A DNA stretch of 64,000 nt, from assembly GCA_017311185.1 (NCBI GenBank), contig JAESUZ010003506.1, positions 1 through 64,000 on the forward strand, in the 5' to 3' direction. Under the pieces are notes generated by a model that was not told where the DNA came from, ran no database searches, and saw only the letters and a program-made list of their open reading frames with translations. The number at the start of each line of letters is the position of its first letter. Position 1 is the stretch's first letter. The translations under genes were made by a program, and so were the position numbers. This document shows positions 23,296 to 35,217 of the stretch, in pieces. This stretch comes from Proteles cristata cristata. Lineage: Eukaryota; Chordata; Mammalia; Carnivora; Hyaenidae.

Positions 23296-24530
23296 TGGGT
23301 GGGCGGGAGAGATACTGGTCCTTATATCATGGAGTTGAAGAAAGAATCTTGCAGACAGCAGAAAGTGAGCAAAGTGATAGAATTTATTGAGTGAAAATAC
23401 AAGGCTCTTGAGAGTGAAAAGGGTCCCGACTGTGTTGCCACTAAGGATTTTTGTCTAGCTTTTTGGGACCTTATCAGTAATTGAATACAGTTTGAGACTC
23501 TTCATGGCACCTGAAATGGGGAGGTCTGGAATGCATTTATCCCTTTTTTCCAAGACTCACCACAGCTATAGCCTCCCACCCAAATCCACAGCTGGAAGGT
23601 GTGGGGTGCAGTAGATACCACTAGGAAGAGTAGGATGGCTGAAGACTGCTATGGTGAGCCTTGAAGTCTAGGTAGAGGGCCCAGGTGGAGATTGCAGCTG
23701 CAATCAGTCTCTGCAACCCCCAAGGGTCTCTTATCTATCCCTGCCTACTGTTAATCCTTTCCCTATGCATGCAGATAAAGTGTTCTTTGAAAAACGATCA
23801 ATAGTTCCAAAAAAGTTTACAGGGCCAAGAGGCATGTCTTTGGAAACCTCTTTCCAGACCAAGAGAATGCAAACTTTATAGACAAGAATCAGCACACCAG
23901 GCTTGGGGATCTGCAAGATGGATGGGTGAGATGTTAGATATCTAGGAAAATTTTCAAAAAAGCACCAAAAGGAGCTTGATTAAGACCCTGACATTAAGTT
24001 GGAAATTTTAAGATAGTGCCAGAGTGATAATTATCTTCTGCTGCCCTGAGGTCTTGGGGCTTTTAATAGTGTTTAGAATTGAAGAAAATTTCAGCATACG
24101 TAGCAGCTTTTATTTCCTTGCTCAGATGGCAGAGATATGTTATCTCAGAGATCTGGAGCATTTTGTGCCATATGCATTTTCTCAGGAAGGCAGAATTAAA
24201 GAGACTGCTCTTCTCACCCCTACCCTTGGCTGTATATTACAGGGGTTTCAGGTTGCGAGGGCCTAATATGTAGGAGTTGATGTATATGTCATGAAGTTGT
24301 CTTGCTGCCAGTATTGGTGTAGTTCAGTATGAACTTTAGAGCTAGATGAATCTGAGTCTCCTGGAAACTAAAGTCGTCCCTGAAAGAGAAGTTTTTCTCA
24401 CCCAACCACATTCTGTAAGGGTCAGAAATTGGGTTCTGGAGTCAGATAGATAGGGGTTTCCATCTCCAGATTGGCTGGGATGAGGACCTGAAGGGTATTT
24501 TCTTTAGCCTCCTAACGCCAACCAATTTTT
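23296..24530 (-). mobile_element. Probable antisense ERV LTR fragment
   Basis: Read on the minus strand, CTCAATAAATTCTATCACTT (AATAAA at 23383-23388) is followed by GCTCACTTTCTGCTGTC and a short C/T-rich end. This is the arrangement of an LTR polyadenylation signal and R/U5 region. The preceding CACTCTCAAGAGCCTTGT block is typical of gamma-type (ERV1) LTRs. I cannot define the 5' edge; no gag/pol/env coding is visible. Confirmation needs a repeat-library match. Confidence 0.4.
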
Positions 24531-25110
24531 TTATTATCTTACACCAAATGGGTGTCCTACAATTCAATTATGACACTAATTACACAGAATTAGCATCAGA
24601 TTACACAGGTTTAAGATAAAATTCCCACAAGATGGCTCTCACTTTAGAAATAGTCCTAAGTATCAGGTCCCTGTCCTATTTTATTATAAATTTGGGGGTT
24701 CCCACTATCCACTCAAGGTTCAATAATTCACTAGAACACATCACATAACTCATGAAAGTAGTTTACTTACATTTGCTTACTGGCTTATTATAAAGGATAC
24801 AACTCAGGAATAGCCACATGGAAAATATGTAAATGTCAAGATCAGGGGGAAGAGCTATGGAACTTCCATGCTCTGTCTAGGCACACGAATCTACCAGCAC
24901 CTTCATGTGTTCACTAACCTGAACACTCTGTCAGCCTTGTTATTTAGGGGGTTTTATGTAAGTTTCAGGATGTTGGCTAAATTGTCTTTTGATGATTGAA
25001 CTCAATCTCAGATACTCCTTCCTTCCTTGTGGAATCAGGTAGTGTGGCTGAAATTTCCAATATTTTAATCTAGTTTGTTCTTTCTGACAACTAGCCCCCA
25101 CCTCCGCCTT
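24531..25110 (-). repeat. Possible second LTR-like fragment
   Basis: 'TGGGTGTCCTACAATTCAATTATGAC', 'CACTAGAACACATCACATAACTC' and a 'CTTATTATAAAGGATACAAC' block resemble ERV LTR sequence in antisense. Weak, recalled by pattern only; it may be one unit with the preceding segment. Confidence 0.3.
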
Positions 25111-25736
25111 TACATTTTACATCCTTAACATATAAAAGATACTCTTGTTACTTCTCACTCTTAAGATTCCAAGGGTTTTAAAAGCTACTGTGCCAGGAAC
25201 CATGGAAAAGATCAAATACATACTGTTATAATACCACAGTATGTAAAAACCCCTTCTGATGGCAATCTATAGAAAAAGCGCTAAGTGAAGGATGAGAAGC
25301 CCTGGGCTCTAACCCCGACCTTAAGTAACATGGAGGCTATTCTATTCTTTTTCATCCTATACCCCATTTTCTTACTTTGGGCATAAGAAAGTCGAACTGG
25401 GTGCCTTCAAATATCGGTTAAGCTTTGCCAAGACATGTTCTGCTGGCCAAATAGCTGCCCCATAGTTGTCCTCATAAATCCAGACCCCACCATTGTCTGG
25501 GTTGCTCAGGAAATGGGTGTTCCAGGTCTATAGCAAAACAGCATTGAACAGAACAAAGTAATCAAAGATGTATTTTTCACTTCTGTCCCACTTTGTCCCA
25601 AAGCTAGGACTAAGGTGAAGGGAGTAAAGCACTTGCCCTGGGCACAGAATTTAAGAGAATATTAAAAAACTCATTGATCATGATAAATTTTAACAATATG
25701 TTGAAAATTGAAATTAATAAAACATCCACATTGAAC
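25111..25736. other. No gene recognised; single-copy sequence
   Basis: No repeat family or coding signature recognised. It ends at the left TSD of the next L1 insertion. Confidence 0.5.
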
Positions 25737-25746
25737 AAGATATTAA

Positions 25747-26023
25747 TTTTTTTTTATTTTTATTTTATTTTATTTTATTATTATTATTTTTTTTACAAAT
25801 AGTTTATTGTCAAATTAGTTTCCACATAACACCCAGTGCTCATCCCCACAAGTGCCCTCCTCCATGCCCACCCCTCCTCCCCCCCCACATCCACCAGTCC
25901 TCAGTTTTTGTCAGCATTCAAGAGTCTCTCATGGTTTGCCTCTCCCCCTTTCCAGATAAGAATGTGCTAATAGCAGGGGACTTTAATACTCCGCTTACAG
26001 CAATGGATAGGTCAACCAGACAG
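25747..26023 (-). mobile_element. Twin-primed L1 insertion (3' end plus inverted ORF2 piece)
   Basis: An impure poly(T) tract and antisense L1 3' UTR run to about 25953. A plus-strand piece of the L1 ORF2 endonuclease (about 25954-26023, coding the GDFNT-type motif) follows. The two pieces are in opposite orientation. The whole is flanked by a 10-bp TSD, AAGATATTAA, at 25737-25746 and 26024-26033, as expected for 5' inversion by twin priming. Confidence 0.9.
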
Positions 26024-26033
26024 AAGATATTAA

Positions 26034-26393
26034 ATTTTTAATAGTTTATTATCAAGTTGGTCTCCATATAAAACCCAGTGTTCATCCCCACAAGTGACCT
26101 TTTCCATGCCCATCACCTCCCTTCCCCTCACCTCCAGCCCCATCAGCCCTCAGATTGTACTCAGCATTCAAGAGTCTCTCATGGTTTGCCTCCCTCCCTC
26201 TCCCCCACTCTTTTTCCCTTCTTCTCCCCCATGGTCCTCCATTAAGTTCCTCCTAATCCTCCTATACGTGCAAACATATGGTATTTATCCTTCTCTGCCT
26301 GACTTATTTCGCTAAGCATAACACCCTCAAATTCCATCCATGTTGCTTCACATGGCCAATTTCATTCTTTCTCACTGCCATGTAGTATTCCAT
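26034..26393 (-). mobile_element. 5'-truncated L1 3' end
   Basis: Antisense L1 3' UTR and ORF2 C-terminus (to the codons near MEYYMA). It starts immediately after the preceding TSD with a TTTTTAATAGTTTATTATC end and stops at 26393, where an opposite-strand L1 begins. Variant type GAGTACAATCTGAGG, older than the insertion next to it. Confidence 0.88.
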
Positions 26394-26616
26394 GCCAAGC
26401 AAACTACCATGATGAAGAGTCCCAAATACCACTACCAATAGGGAAACAAAATAACCAAACTCTCAAGAAGAGAAACCAAGGGACACCATTCAAAGAACAC
26501 TTCCTGAACAGACAGGCCCTGAACAGCCAAAGAGCCCACTCTAATACATCAGAACTCGCAGGGACAGAGTGTACAACAAGCTTTTAAAATTAGCAAGAAA
26601 GAGAAAGGTAACCCAA

Positions 26617-27510
26617 ATGACAAAACGGAAGAATTCTCCTCCAAAGAAATTCCAAGAAGACATGAAAGCTAAAGAACTGCTCAAAACAGATATAAGCAAC
26701 ATAACTGAACAAGAATTTAGAACAACAATCATAAAATTAATCGTTGAGCTTGAAAAAAGCATGGGAGACATCAGAGAAACTATGGCTACAAACACTATGG
26801 AACTTAAAAATCGTTATGATGAATTTAAAAATGCGATAAATGAGATACATAATAAATTAGAGGCCTCCAATGCACGGATTGAAGAGGCAGAAAGGAGAGT
26901 AAGTGATTTAGGAGACACTATTATAAAAAAAGAAGAAACTGAGAAAAAGAGAGATAAACAGATCCAGGAACATGAAAGAAGAGTACGAGAGCTCAGCGAT
27001 ACAATCAAATGGACCAATATTCATATCATAGGAATTTCAGAAGAAGAAGAGAGAGGGAAAGGTGCTTAAGGAGTCCTGGAACAAATTATAGCAGAGAACT
27101 TCTCCGACCTGGGGAGGGAAGTAGATGTTGAAATTCAACAGGCACAAAAAACTCCCCTCCAGACGTAACTTGAATTGATCTTCTGCACGACATATCATAG
27201 TGGAACTGGCAAAATAGAAGGACAAAGAGACAATTCTGTAAGCAGCTAGGGAGAAAACGGCCCTAACATACAAAGGGAAACCTATCAGAGTGGTGACAGG
27301 CCTATCTACTGAAACTTGGCAAGCAAGAAAGGAATGGCAGGAGATCTTCATTGTGATGAACAGAAAAAATATGCAGCCAAGAATCCTCTATCCAGCAAGC
27401 CTGTCATTCAGAATCCGAGGAAAGATAAAAGTCTTTCCAAATAAACAAAAATTGAAAGAATTTGTCACCACTAAACAGGACTACCAGAAATCCTCAAGGG
27501 GATTCTCTAA
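26617..27510 (+). pseudogene. L1 ORF1 pseudogene
   Basis: ORF1p binds L1 RNA as a trimer. The start at 26617 opens MTKRKNSPPKKFQEDMKAK. A long uninterrupted coiled-coil region (NRYDEFKNAINEIHNKLEAS, RIEEAERRVSDLG) leads to SDTIKWTNIHIIGI. A premature TAA at about 27067-27069 replaces the Glu codon expected after GKGA. Further frameshifts break the RNA-binding and C-terminal domains. Nominal end TAA 27508-27510. About half the protein is still open, the best-preserved ORF1 N-half in the window. Confidence 0.9.
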
Positions 27511-29142
27511 GGGAAATGTTGCAAGGAACGCAAGATACTAGAGACACCACCACAACCATGAATACCACAAATGACACAATGACTCTAAATCCATATTTTT
27601 CAATAATAACACTGAATGTAAATGGGCTGAAGGCTCCAATCAAAAGACATAGGGTAGCAGAAGGGATAAATAAACAAAATCCATGTATCTGCTGTCTACA
27701 AAAAAGGCATTTTAGACTGGAAGATGCTTTCAGATTAAAAGTAAGGGGATGGAGAAATATATATCAGGCTACAGGAAATCAAAAGAAAGCTGGAGTACCT
27801 ACCTGTACTTATGTCAGACAAACTGGACCTTAAATAAAAGACAATAACAAAGGATGAAGAAGGGCATTATATAATAATTACAGGATCTATCCACCAGGAA
27901 GAGGTAACAATTAAAAATGTCTATGCACCAAATATGGAAGCACCTAAATATTAAAAACAATTAATCACAAACAGAAACAATCTTACACATAAGAATGTGA
28001 TAATAACAGGGGACTTTAATACTCAGCTCACAGCAATGGATAGATCAACCAGACAGAAAGTTAATAAAGACACACTGGACTTGAATGACACATTGGACCA
28101 GATGGATCTGACAGATATATTTAGAACTCTACATCCTGAGGCGATGGAATTCACTTTCTTCTCAAGTGCACATGGCACATTCTCCAAGATAGATCATATA
28201 CTGGGACATAAAGCCGCCCTCCATAAATATAAAAGAACTGAGATCATACCATGCACACTTTTTGATCGCATGCTATGAAACTTGAAATCAGTCACAGGAA
28301 GAAGTCTGGAAAACCTCCAAAACCATGGAGGTTAAAGAACACCCTACTAAGGAATGAATGGGCCAATCAGGCAATTAGAGAAAAAAAATACAAAATATAT
28401 GGAAACAAATGAAAATGAGAATACAACAATCCAAACTTGAAGGGATATGGCAAAGCAGTCCTAAGAGGGAAGTACGTTGCACTCCAGGCCTATTTCAAGA
28501 AATTAGAAAAAGCACAAGTGCAAAATCTAACAGCTCACCTAAAGGAACTAGAGGGAGAGCAACAAGAGCATCCCAAACCCAGTAGAAGAAGAGAAATGGG
28601 AAAAATCAGAGCATAAATAAACAATATAGAATCCAAAGAACAGTTGAACAGATCAATGAAACCTAGAGGTGGTTTTTTGAAAAAATAAACAAAATTGACA
28701 AACCTCTAGCCAGGCTTCTCAGAAAGAAAAGAGAGAGCACTCCAATACACAATATCATGAATGAAAGTGGCCTTATTACAACCACCCCTCATAAATACAA
28801 GCAAGTATCAGGGAATACTATGGAAAAACTACATGCCAACAAATTGGACAACTTAGAAGAAATGGACAAATTACTAAACACACTAAATACCAAAACTGAC
28901 AAGGGAAGAGATAGAAAATCTGAACAGATCCATAACTACCAAGGAAATCAAATCAGTTATCAAAAATCTCCCAAAAAATAAGAGCCCTGGACCAGATGGT
29001 TTTCCTGGGGATTCTACCAGACATTTAAAACAGAATTAATACCCATTCTTCTCAAGCTATTTCAAAAACTAGAAATCAAAGGAAAATTTCCAAACACATT
29101 TTATGAAGCCAGAATCAGTCGGATTCCCAAGCCAGACAGCTC

Positions 29143-29146
<4 letters not shown>

Positions 29147-29193
<47 letters not shown>
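29147..29193 (+). repeat. 47-base A run inside L1 ORF2
   Basis: Uninterrupted A from 29147 to 29193 at a site where L1 ORF2 normally has a short A-rich stretch before GAGAACTACAGGCC. Here the homopolymer is expanded. Confidence 0.95.
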
Positions 29194-29194
<1 letters not shown>

Positions 29195-30160
29195 AAACCC
29201 TGCAGGCCAATATCCTTGATGAATAAAGATGCAAATATTCTCAACAAGATACCTGCAAATCGAATCCAACAGCCCATAAAAAGAATTATCCACCAAGATC
29301 AGGTGGGATTCATTCCTGGGTTACAAGGCTGGTTCAATATTCGCAAATCAATCTATGTGATACATCACATGAACAAAAGAAAAGATAAAAACTATATGAT
29401 CCCGTCGATAGATACAGAAAAAGCATTTGACAAAATACATCATCCCTTCTTCATAAAGACCCTCGAGAAAGGCGGGATAGAAGGAACTTACTTAAACATC
29501 ATAAAAGCCATCTATGAGAAGCCCTCAGCTAACATCATCCTCAATGGGAAAAAACTGAGAGCTTTTCCCCCCTGAGATCAGGAACACGACAAGGATGTTC
29601 ACTCTCACCACTGTCGTTTACCACAGTGCTAGAAGTCCTAGCAGCAGCCATCAGATAACGAAAGGAAATAAAAGGCATCAGAATTGGCAAAGAAGAATTG
29701 AAACTCTCACTTTTCGCAGACGACATGATACTCTACATAGAAAACCCGACAGAGTCCACCAGAAACCTGTTAGAACTGATCTATGAAAAATTGAAGAAAA
29801 CACAAATAAATGGAAAAATATTCCATGCTCATGGATAGGAAGAATAAATATAAGTAAAATGTCATTACTACCCAAAGCAATGTACACATTCATTTCAACC
29901 CCAATTAAAATTGCACCAGCGTTCTCCACAAAACTAGAACAAGCTATCCTAAAATTTGTGTGGAACCACTAAAGACCCCGAATAGCCAAAGTTATCTTGA
30001 AGAAGAAAACCAAAACGGGAGGCATCACCATCCCAGACTTTAGCCTCTACTACAAAGGTATAATCATCAAGACAGTATGGTATTGGCACAAAAGCAGACA
30101 CATAGACCAATGGAATAGAATTGAGAACTCAGAATTGGACGCAAAAGTATACAGCCAACT

Positions 30161-30388
30161 GGGGCGCCTGGGTGGCTTAGTCGGTTAAGCATCCGACTTT
30201 CGCTTGGGTCATGATCTCACAGTTCGTGGGTTCAAGCCCCACGTCGGGCTCTGTGCTGACTGCCAGCTCAGAGCCTGGAGCCTGTTTCAGCCTGTGACTG
30301 CCTCTCTCTCTGACCCTCCCCTGCTCACGCTGTCTCTCTCTCTCTCCTAGAAATAAATAAAAAAAAAAAACATTAAAAAAAATTTAAA
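30161..30388 (+). mobile_element. SINEC_Fc-type SINE in L1 ORF2
   Basis: Plus-strand SINE starting GGGGCGCCTGGGTGGCTTAG. An 18-bp TSD with one mismatch (AAAAGTATACAGCCAACT / ...CAACCAACT) lies at 30143-30160 and 30389-30406. 'GACTTTCGCTT' young subtype with a CTCCTAGAAATAAATA tail. Confidence 0.97.
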
Positions 30389-31947
30389 AAAAGTATACAA
30401 CCAACTAATCTTTGACAAATCAGGAAAGAGTATCCAATGGAAAAAAGACAGCCTCTTTAACAGATGGTGCTGGGAGAACTGGATAGCAATATGCAAGAAT
30501 GAAACTAGATCATTTTCTTACACCATACACAAAAATAAACTCAAAATGGATAAAGGACCTGAACGTGAGACAGGAAACCATCAAAACCCTAGAGGAGAAA
30601 ACAGGAAACAACCTCCTTGACCTCCACCACAGCAATATCTTATTTGACACATCCACAAAGACAAGGTAATCAATAGCAAAAATGAACTATTGGGACCTCA
30701 TCAAGATAAAAAGCTTCAGCACAGCAAAGGAAACAATCCATAAAACTAATAGATAATTGAAGGAATGGGAAAAAAGAGTTGCAAATGACATACCAGATAA
30801 AGGACTAGTATCCAAAAATCTATAAGGAACCCACCAAACTGCACACCTGAAAAACAAATAATCCAGTGAATAAATGGGCAAAAGAAATGAACAGACACTT
30901 CTCCAAAGAGAACATCCAGATGGTCAACAGACACATGAAACGATGCTCAGCATCACTTATCTTCAGGGAAATACATATCAAAACCACACTGAGATACCAC
31001 CTCACGCTGGTAAGAGTGGCTAAAATAAACAAATCAGGAGACTCTAGATGCTGTCAAGGATGTGGAGAAACGGGCACCCTCCTACACTGTTGGTGGAAAT
31101 GTAAACTGGTGCAACCCCTCTGGAAAACAGTGTGGAGGTTCCTCAAAAAATTAACAATAGAAGTCCCTTATGACCGAGCAATAGCATTGCTAGGAATATA
31201 CCCAAGAGATACAAGAGTGCTGATGCATGATAATGCCCCTGCGCATGTACCCCAATGTTCGTAGCAGCCTCACGCTGGTAAGAGTGGCTAAAATAAACAA
31301 ATCAGGAGACTCTAGATGCTGGCAAGGATGTTCTCAACAATAGCCAAAGCATGGAAAGCCAAAATGGATCAAGAAGATGTGGTTTATCTATACAATGGAA
31401 TACTACATGGCAATGAGAAAGAATGAAATCTGGCCATGTGTAGCAACATGGATGGACCTTGAGGGTGTTATGCTGAGAGAAATAAGTCAGACAGAGAAGG
31501 ACAAATATCATATGTTTGCACGTATAGGAGGATTAGGAGGAACTTGACGGAGGAACAAGGGGGAGAAGAGCGGAAATGGTGGGGGAAAGGGAGAGAGGCA
31601 AACCATGAGAGACTCTTGAATGCTGACAAAAACTGAGGACTGGTGGATGTCGGGGGGAGGAGGGGTGGGCATGGAGGAGGACACTGTGGGGATGAGCACT
31701 GGGTGTTATGTGGAAACTAATTTGACAATAAACTATTTGTAAAAAAAAATAAAAATAAAAATAAAAATTAAAAAAAAATCTACCAAAACTGAAAAGGAAG
31801 AAATAGAAAATTTAAACAGACCCATAACCAGTAAAGAAATTGAATCAATAATAGAAAAAATCTCCTAACAAGCAAGAGTCCAGGGCCAGATGGCTTTCAA
31901 AGAGAATTCTACCAAACATTTAAAGAAGAGTTAACATCCATTCTTTT

Positions 31948-32149
31948 TAAATTTTTTCTAACATTTATTTTTGAAAGACAGAGTGAAAATGGAGGTGGAG
32001 CAGAGAGGCAGGGAGACACAGAATCCTAAACAGGATTTAGGCTCTAAGCTGTCAGGGCAAAACCTGGCTTGGAACTCAAACTTATGAACCATGAGATCAT
32101 GACCTGATCCAAAGTCAGATGCTTACCTGACTATCCACTCAAGCACCCC
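31948..32149 (-). mobile_element. Diverged SINEC-type SINE
   Basis: Minus-strand SINE, diverged at the boxes, with a perfect 15-bp TSD AACATCCATTCTTTT at 31933-31947 and 32150-32164 in the older L1 ORF2. Confidence 0.93.
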
Positions 32150-33843
32150 AACATCCATTCTTTTGAAGCTGTTCAAAAAATTATAAATGGAAGGAAAACT
32201 TCCAAACTCATTTTATGAGGCCAGCATTATCTTGATTCCAAAACCAGACAAGGACCCTACTTAAAAGAACTAAAGGCCAATTTCCCTGATGAACATTGAT
32301 GCAAAAATTCTCAACAAGATAGTAGCCAACCAGATCAAAATATACATTAAAAGAATTATTTACCATAATGAAGTGGGTTTTATACTTGAGATTCAGGGCT
32401 GATTCCATATTCACAAATCAATCAATGTAATACATCACATTAATAAAAGAAAGGATAAGAACCACATGATCCTCTTAATAGATGCAGAAAAAACATTTAA
32501 CAAAATACAACACTCTTTCTTGAAAAAAAAAGTAGGCATAGAAGGATCATACCTCAAGATCATAAAGTCTTACATGAAAGACCCACTACTAATATCATCC
32601 ACAGTGGGGAAAATTGAGAGCTTTCCCCCTAAGGTTCAGAACACTACAAGGATATCCACTCTCAACACTGTTATTCAGCATACTGTTGGATGTCCTAGCC
32701 TCAGCAATCAGACAACACAAAGAAATAAAAGGTATGCAAATCAGCAAGGAGGAAGTCAACCTTTCATTCTTTGTAAAAAAAAATAATACTTTATGTGGAA
32801 AACCCAAAAGATACCACCAAAAGACTGCGAGAACTGATACATGAATTCAGAGAAGTCGCAGGATATAAAATCAATTTACAGAAATCAGTTACATTTCCAA
32901 ATACAAGTAATAAAGTAGCAGAAAGAGAAATCGAAGGAATCCATCCCATTTACAATGCCACCAAAAACCCATAAAATACCTAGAAATAAATCTAACCAAA
33001 GAGGTGAAAAATCTATAGACTGAAAACTATACAAAGCTTATGAAAGAATAGAAGACAAACAAAGAAAGGAAAAATATTCCATACTCATGGATTGGAAGAA
33101 AAACTATTGTTAAAATGTTGATACTACCCAAAGTAATGTATGTATTCAATGCAATCCCTATCAAAATAACACCAGCATTTCTCACAGAGCTAAAACAAAC
33201 ATTCTTAAAATCTGTTTGGAACCAGAAAAGGCCCTGAATACCCAAAGTCATGTTGAAAATGAAAACCAAAGTTGGAGGTATCACAATTCTGGACTTCAAG
33301 CTGTATTAAAAAGCTGTAATCATCAAGACAGTATGGCACTGGCACAAAATAGACACATAGATCAATGTAACAGAATAGAGAACCCAGAAATGGACCCACA
33401 AGTGTATGGCCATCTAATCTTTGACAAAGCAGAAAAGAATATCCAGTGGGGGGAAAAAAGGTCTCTTTAGAAAAATTTGTTGGGAAAACTGGAAATCAAC
33501 ATGCAGAAGAATGAATCTGGACCATTTTCTTACACCATACATTAAAAAATAAACTCAAATTGGATGAAAGACCTAAAAGTGACACAGGAAGCCACCAAAA
33601 TCCTCAAGGAGAAAATAGTAAACAACCTCCTTGACCTCAGCCACAACAACTTCTTACTTGACATGTCTCCTTAGGAAAGGAGACAAAAGCAAAAATGAAC
33701 TATTGGGATCTCATCAGGATAAAAAGCCTCTGCACAGTGAAGGAAACAAAACTAAAAGGAAACCATTGGAAGGGAAGAAGATATTTGCAAATGACATATC
33801 AGATAAAGGGTTAGTATCCAAAATCTATAAAAACTTATCAAAC

Positions 33844-34059
33844 ATGGAGCACCTGGGTGGCTCAGTCAGTTAGGCATCCAGCTTCAGCTCAGGTCATGAT
33901 CTCACTGTTTGTGGGTTCGGGCCCTGCGTCGGGCTCTGTGCTGACAGCTGGCTCAGAGCCTGAAACTTGTTTCAGATTCTGTGTCTCCCTCTCTCTCTGG
34001 CCCTCCCCTGCTCTCTCTCTCTCTTTTTCTCTCTCAGAAATAAATAAAACATTAAAAAA
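33844..34059 (+). mobile_element. SINEC-type SINE
   Basis: Plus-strand SINE (GAGCACCTGGGTGGCTCAGT) with (CT)n and AAATAAATAAAACATT. TSD AAACTTATCAAAC / AACCTTATCAAAC at 33831-33843 and 34060-34072. Confidence 0.93.
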
Positions 34060-34552
34060 AACCTTATCAAACTCAACATCCAGAAACCAAATAATCCAGT
34101 TGAGAAATGGTAAAAAGACATCAAGAGACACTTTTCCAACGAAGACATCCAAATGGCTAACAGACAATGAAAGATGCTCAACACCACTCATTATCTGGGA
34201 AATACAAATCAAAACGACAATGAGATACCACCTCATACCTGTCAGAATGGCTAAAATTAATTCAGGCCTCAAGAAATGTTGGCAAGGACACAAAGAGGAA
34301 ACTTTTGCACTGCTGGTGGGAATGCAAACTGGTGCAGCCACTTTGGAAAACATTATTGAGGTTGCTCAAAAAATTAAAAATAGAACTACCTTATGACCCA
34401 GCAATTGCACTACTAGGTATTTATCCAAGGATACAAAAATGCTGATTTGAAGGGGCACATGCATCCTAATGTTTATAGCAACACTATTGATAATAGCCAA
34501 ATTATGAAAATACCCCAAATGTCCATCATCTGATGAATAGATAAATGAATGT

Positions 34553-34554
<2 letters not shown>

Positions 34555-34607
<53 letters not shown>
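34555..34607 (+). repeat. (TA)n(TG)n microsatellite
   Basis: About 21 TA units followed by about five TG units, within older L1 ORF2 sequence. Confidence 0.95.
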
Positions 34608-34656
34608 ATCAATGTGGATAGAACTGGAGTATATTATGCTAATCAAAATAAGTCAG

Positions 34657-34882
34657 GGAGGGGCACTTGGGTGGCTCAGTCGGTTGAGCGTCTGACTTCA
34701 GCTGAGGTCATGATCTCATGGTTGGTGGGTTTGGGCCCCACACCTGACTCTGTGCTAACAGCTCAGAGCCTGGAGCCTGCTTCGGATTCTGTGTCTCCTT
34801 CTCTCTCTGCCCCTTCCACCTTCATCCTTTGTCTCTCCCTGTCTCTCAATAAAAAATAAATGTGAAAAAATATTTAAAAAGG
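34657..34882 (+). mobile_element. SINEC-type SINE
   Basis: Plus-strand SINE (GGGCACTTGGGTGGCTCAGTC), diverged B box (GGGTTTGGGCCCC). TSD AATAAGTCAG at 34647-34656 and 34883-34892. Confidence 0.92.
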
Positions 34883-35217
34883 AATAAGTCAGAGAAAGAC
34901 AAATCTCATATGATTCTACTTATATGTGAAATTTAAAGAACACAACAGATGAACATAGGAGAATGGATACAAAAATAAAATAAAAAGAGAGAGGGAGACA
35001 AACCATACAAGACTCTTAAATACAGAGAACAAACTGAGGGTTGCTGGTGGGGGGTTTGGTGGGGGAATTGGCTAATTGGGTGATGGGCATTAAGGAGGGC
35101 ACTTGTTGGGATGAACACTAGGTGTTATATGTAAGTGATGAACAACTAAATTCTATCCCCGAAATCATTATGACACATTATGTTATCTAACTTGGATTTA
35201 ATTTTTTTAAAAAAAGG

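Larger units (their letters stand above)
27558..31547 (+). pseudogene. L1 ORF2 pseudogene
   Basis: The start at 27558 reads MNTTNDTMTLNPYFS. Endonuclease: LNVNGLKAP present, but the catalytic LQETH motif reads LQKRH, so the catalytic Glu is gone. GDFNT (about 28010) and KIDHILGHKA are present. RT: FADD retained near 29715. The SINE at 30161 splits the linker, and the Cys-rich motif remains near 31050-31100. The 63-bp duplication at 31268-31330 disrupts the C-terminus. It ends GGLGGT with TGA 31545-31547. Multiple frameshifts. Confidence 0.9.
26395..31777 (+). mobile_element. Near-complete L1 (5'-truncated in 5' UTR)
   Basis: Begins in the distal 5' UTR, then ORF1 (26617-27510), ORF2 (27558-31547), a 3' UTR of the young GACAAAAACTGAGG type, AATAAA and an impure poly(A) to about 31777. 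It carries a SINE at 30161-30388, a 47-base A run at 29147-29193 and a 63-bp internal duplication. About 5.1 kb of L1 sequence excluding the SINE. Confidence 0.93.
31778..35217 (+). mobile_element. Older L1, ORF2 RT to 3' end
   Basis: Plus-strand older L1 beginning in the ORF2 RT N-terminal region and running to its 3' UTR (a GATGAACACTAGGTGTTATA block) and A-rich end at about 35217. It is broken by three SINEs. The RT catalytic site has decayed: the FADD equivalent near 32770 reads [14 protein letters not shown]... piece near 34280 marks the Cys-rich region. (TA)n lies at 34555-34597. Confidence 0.85.
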
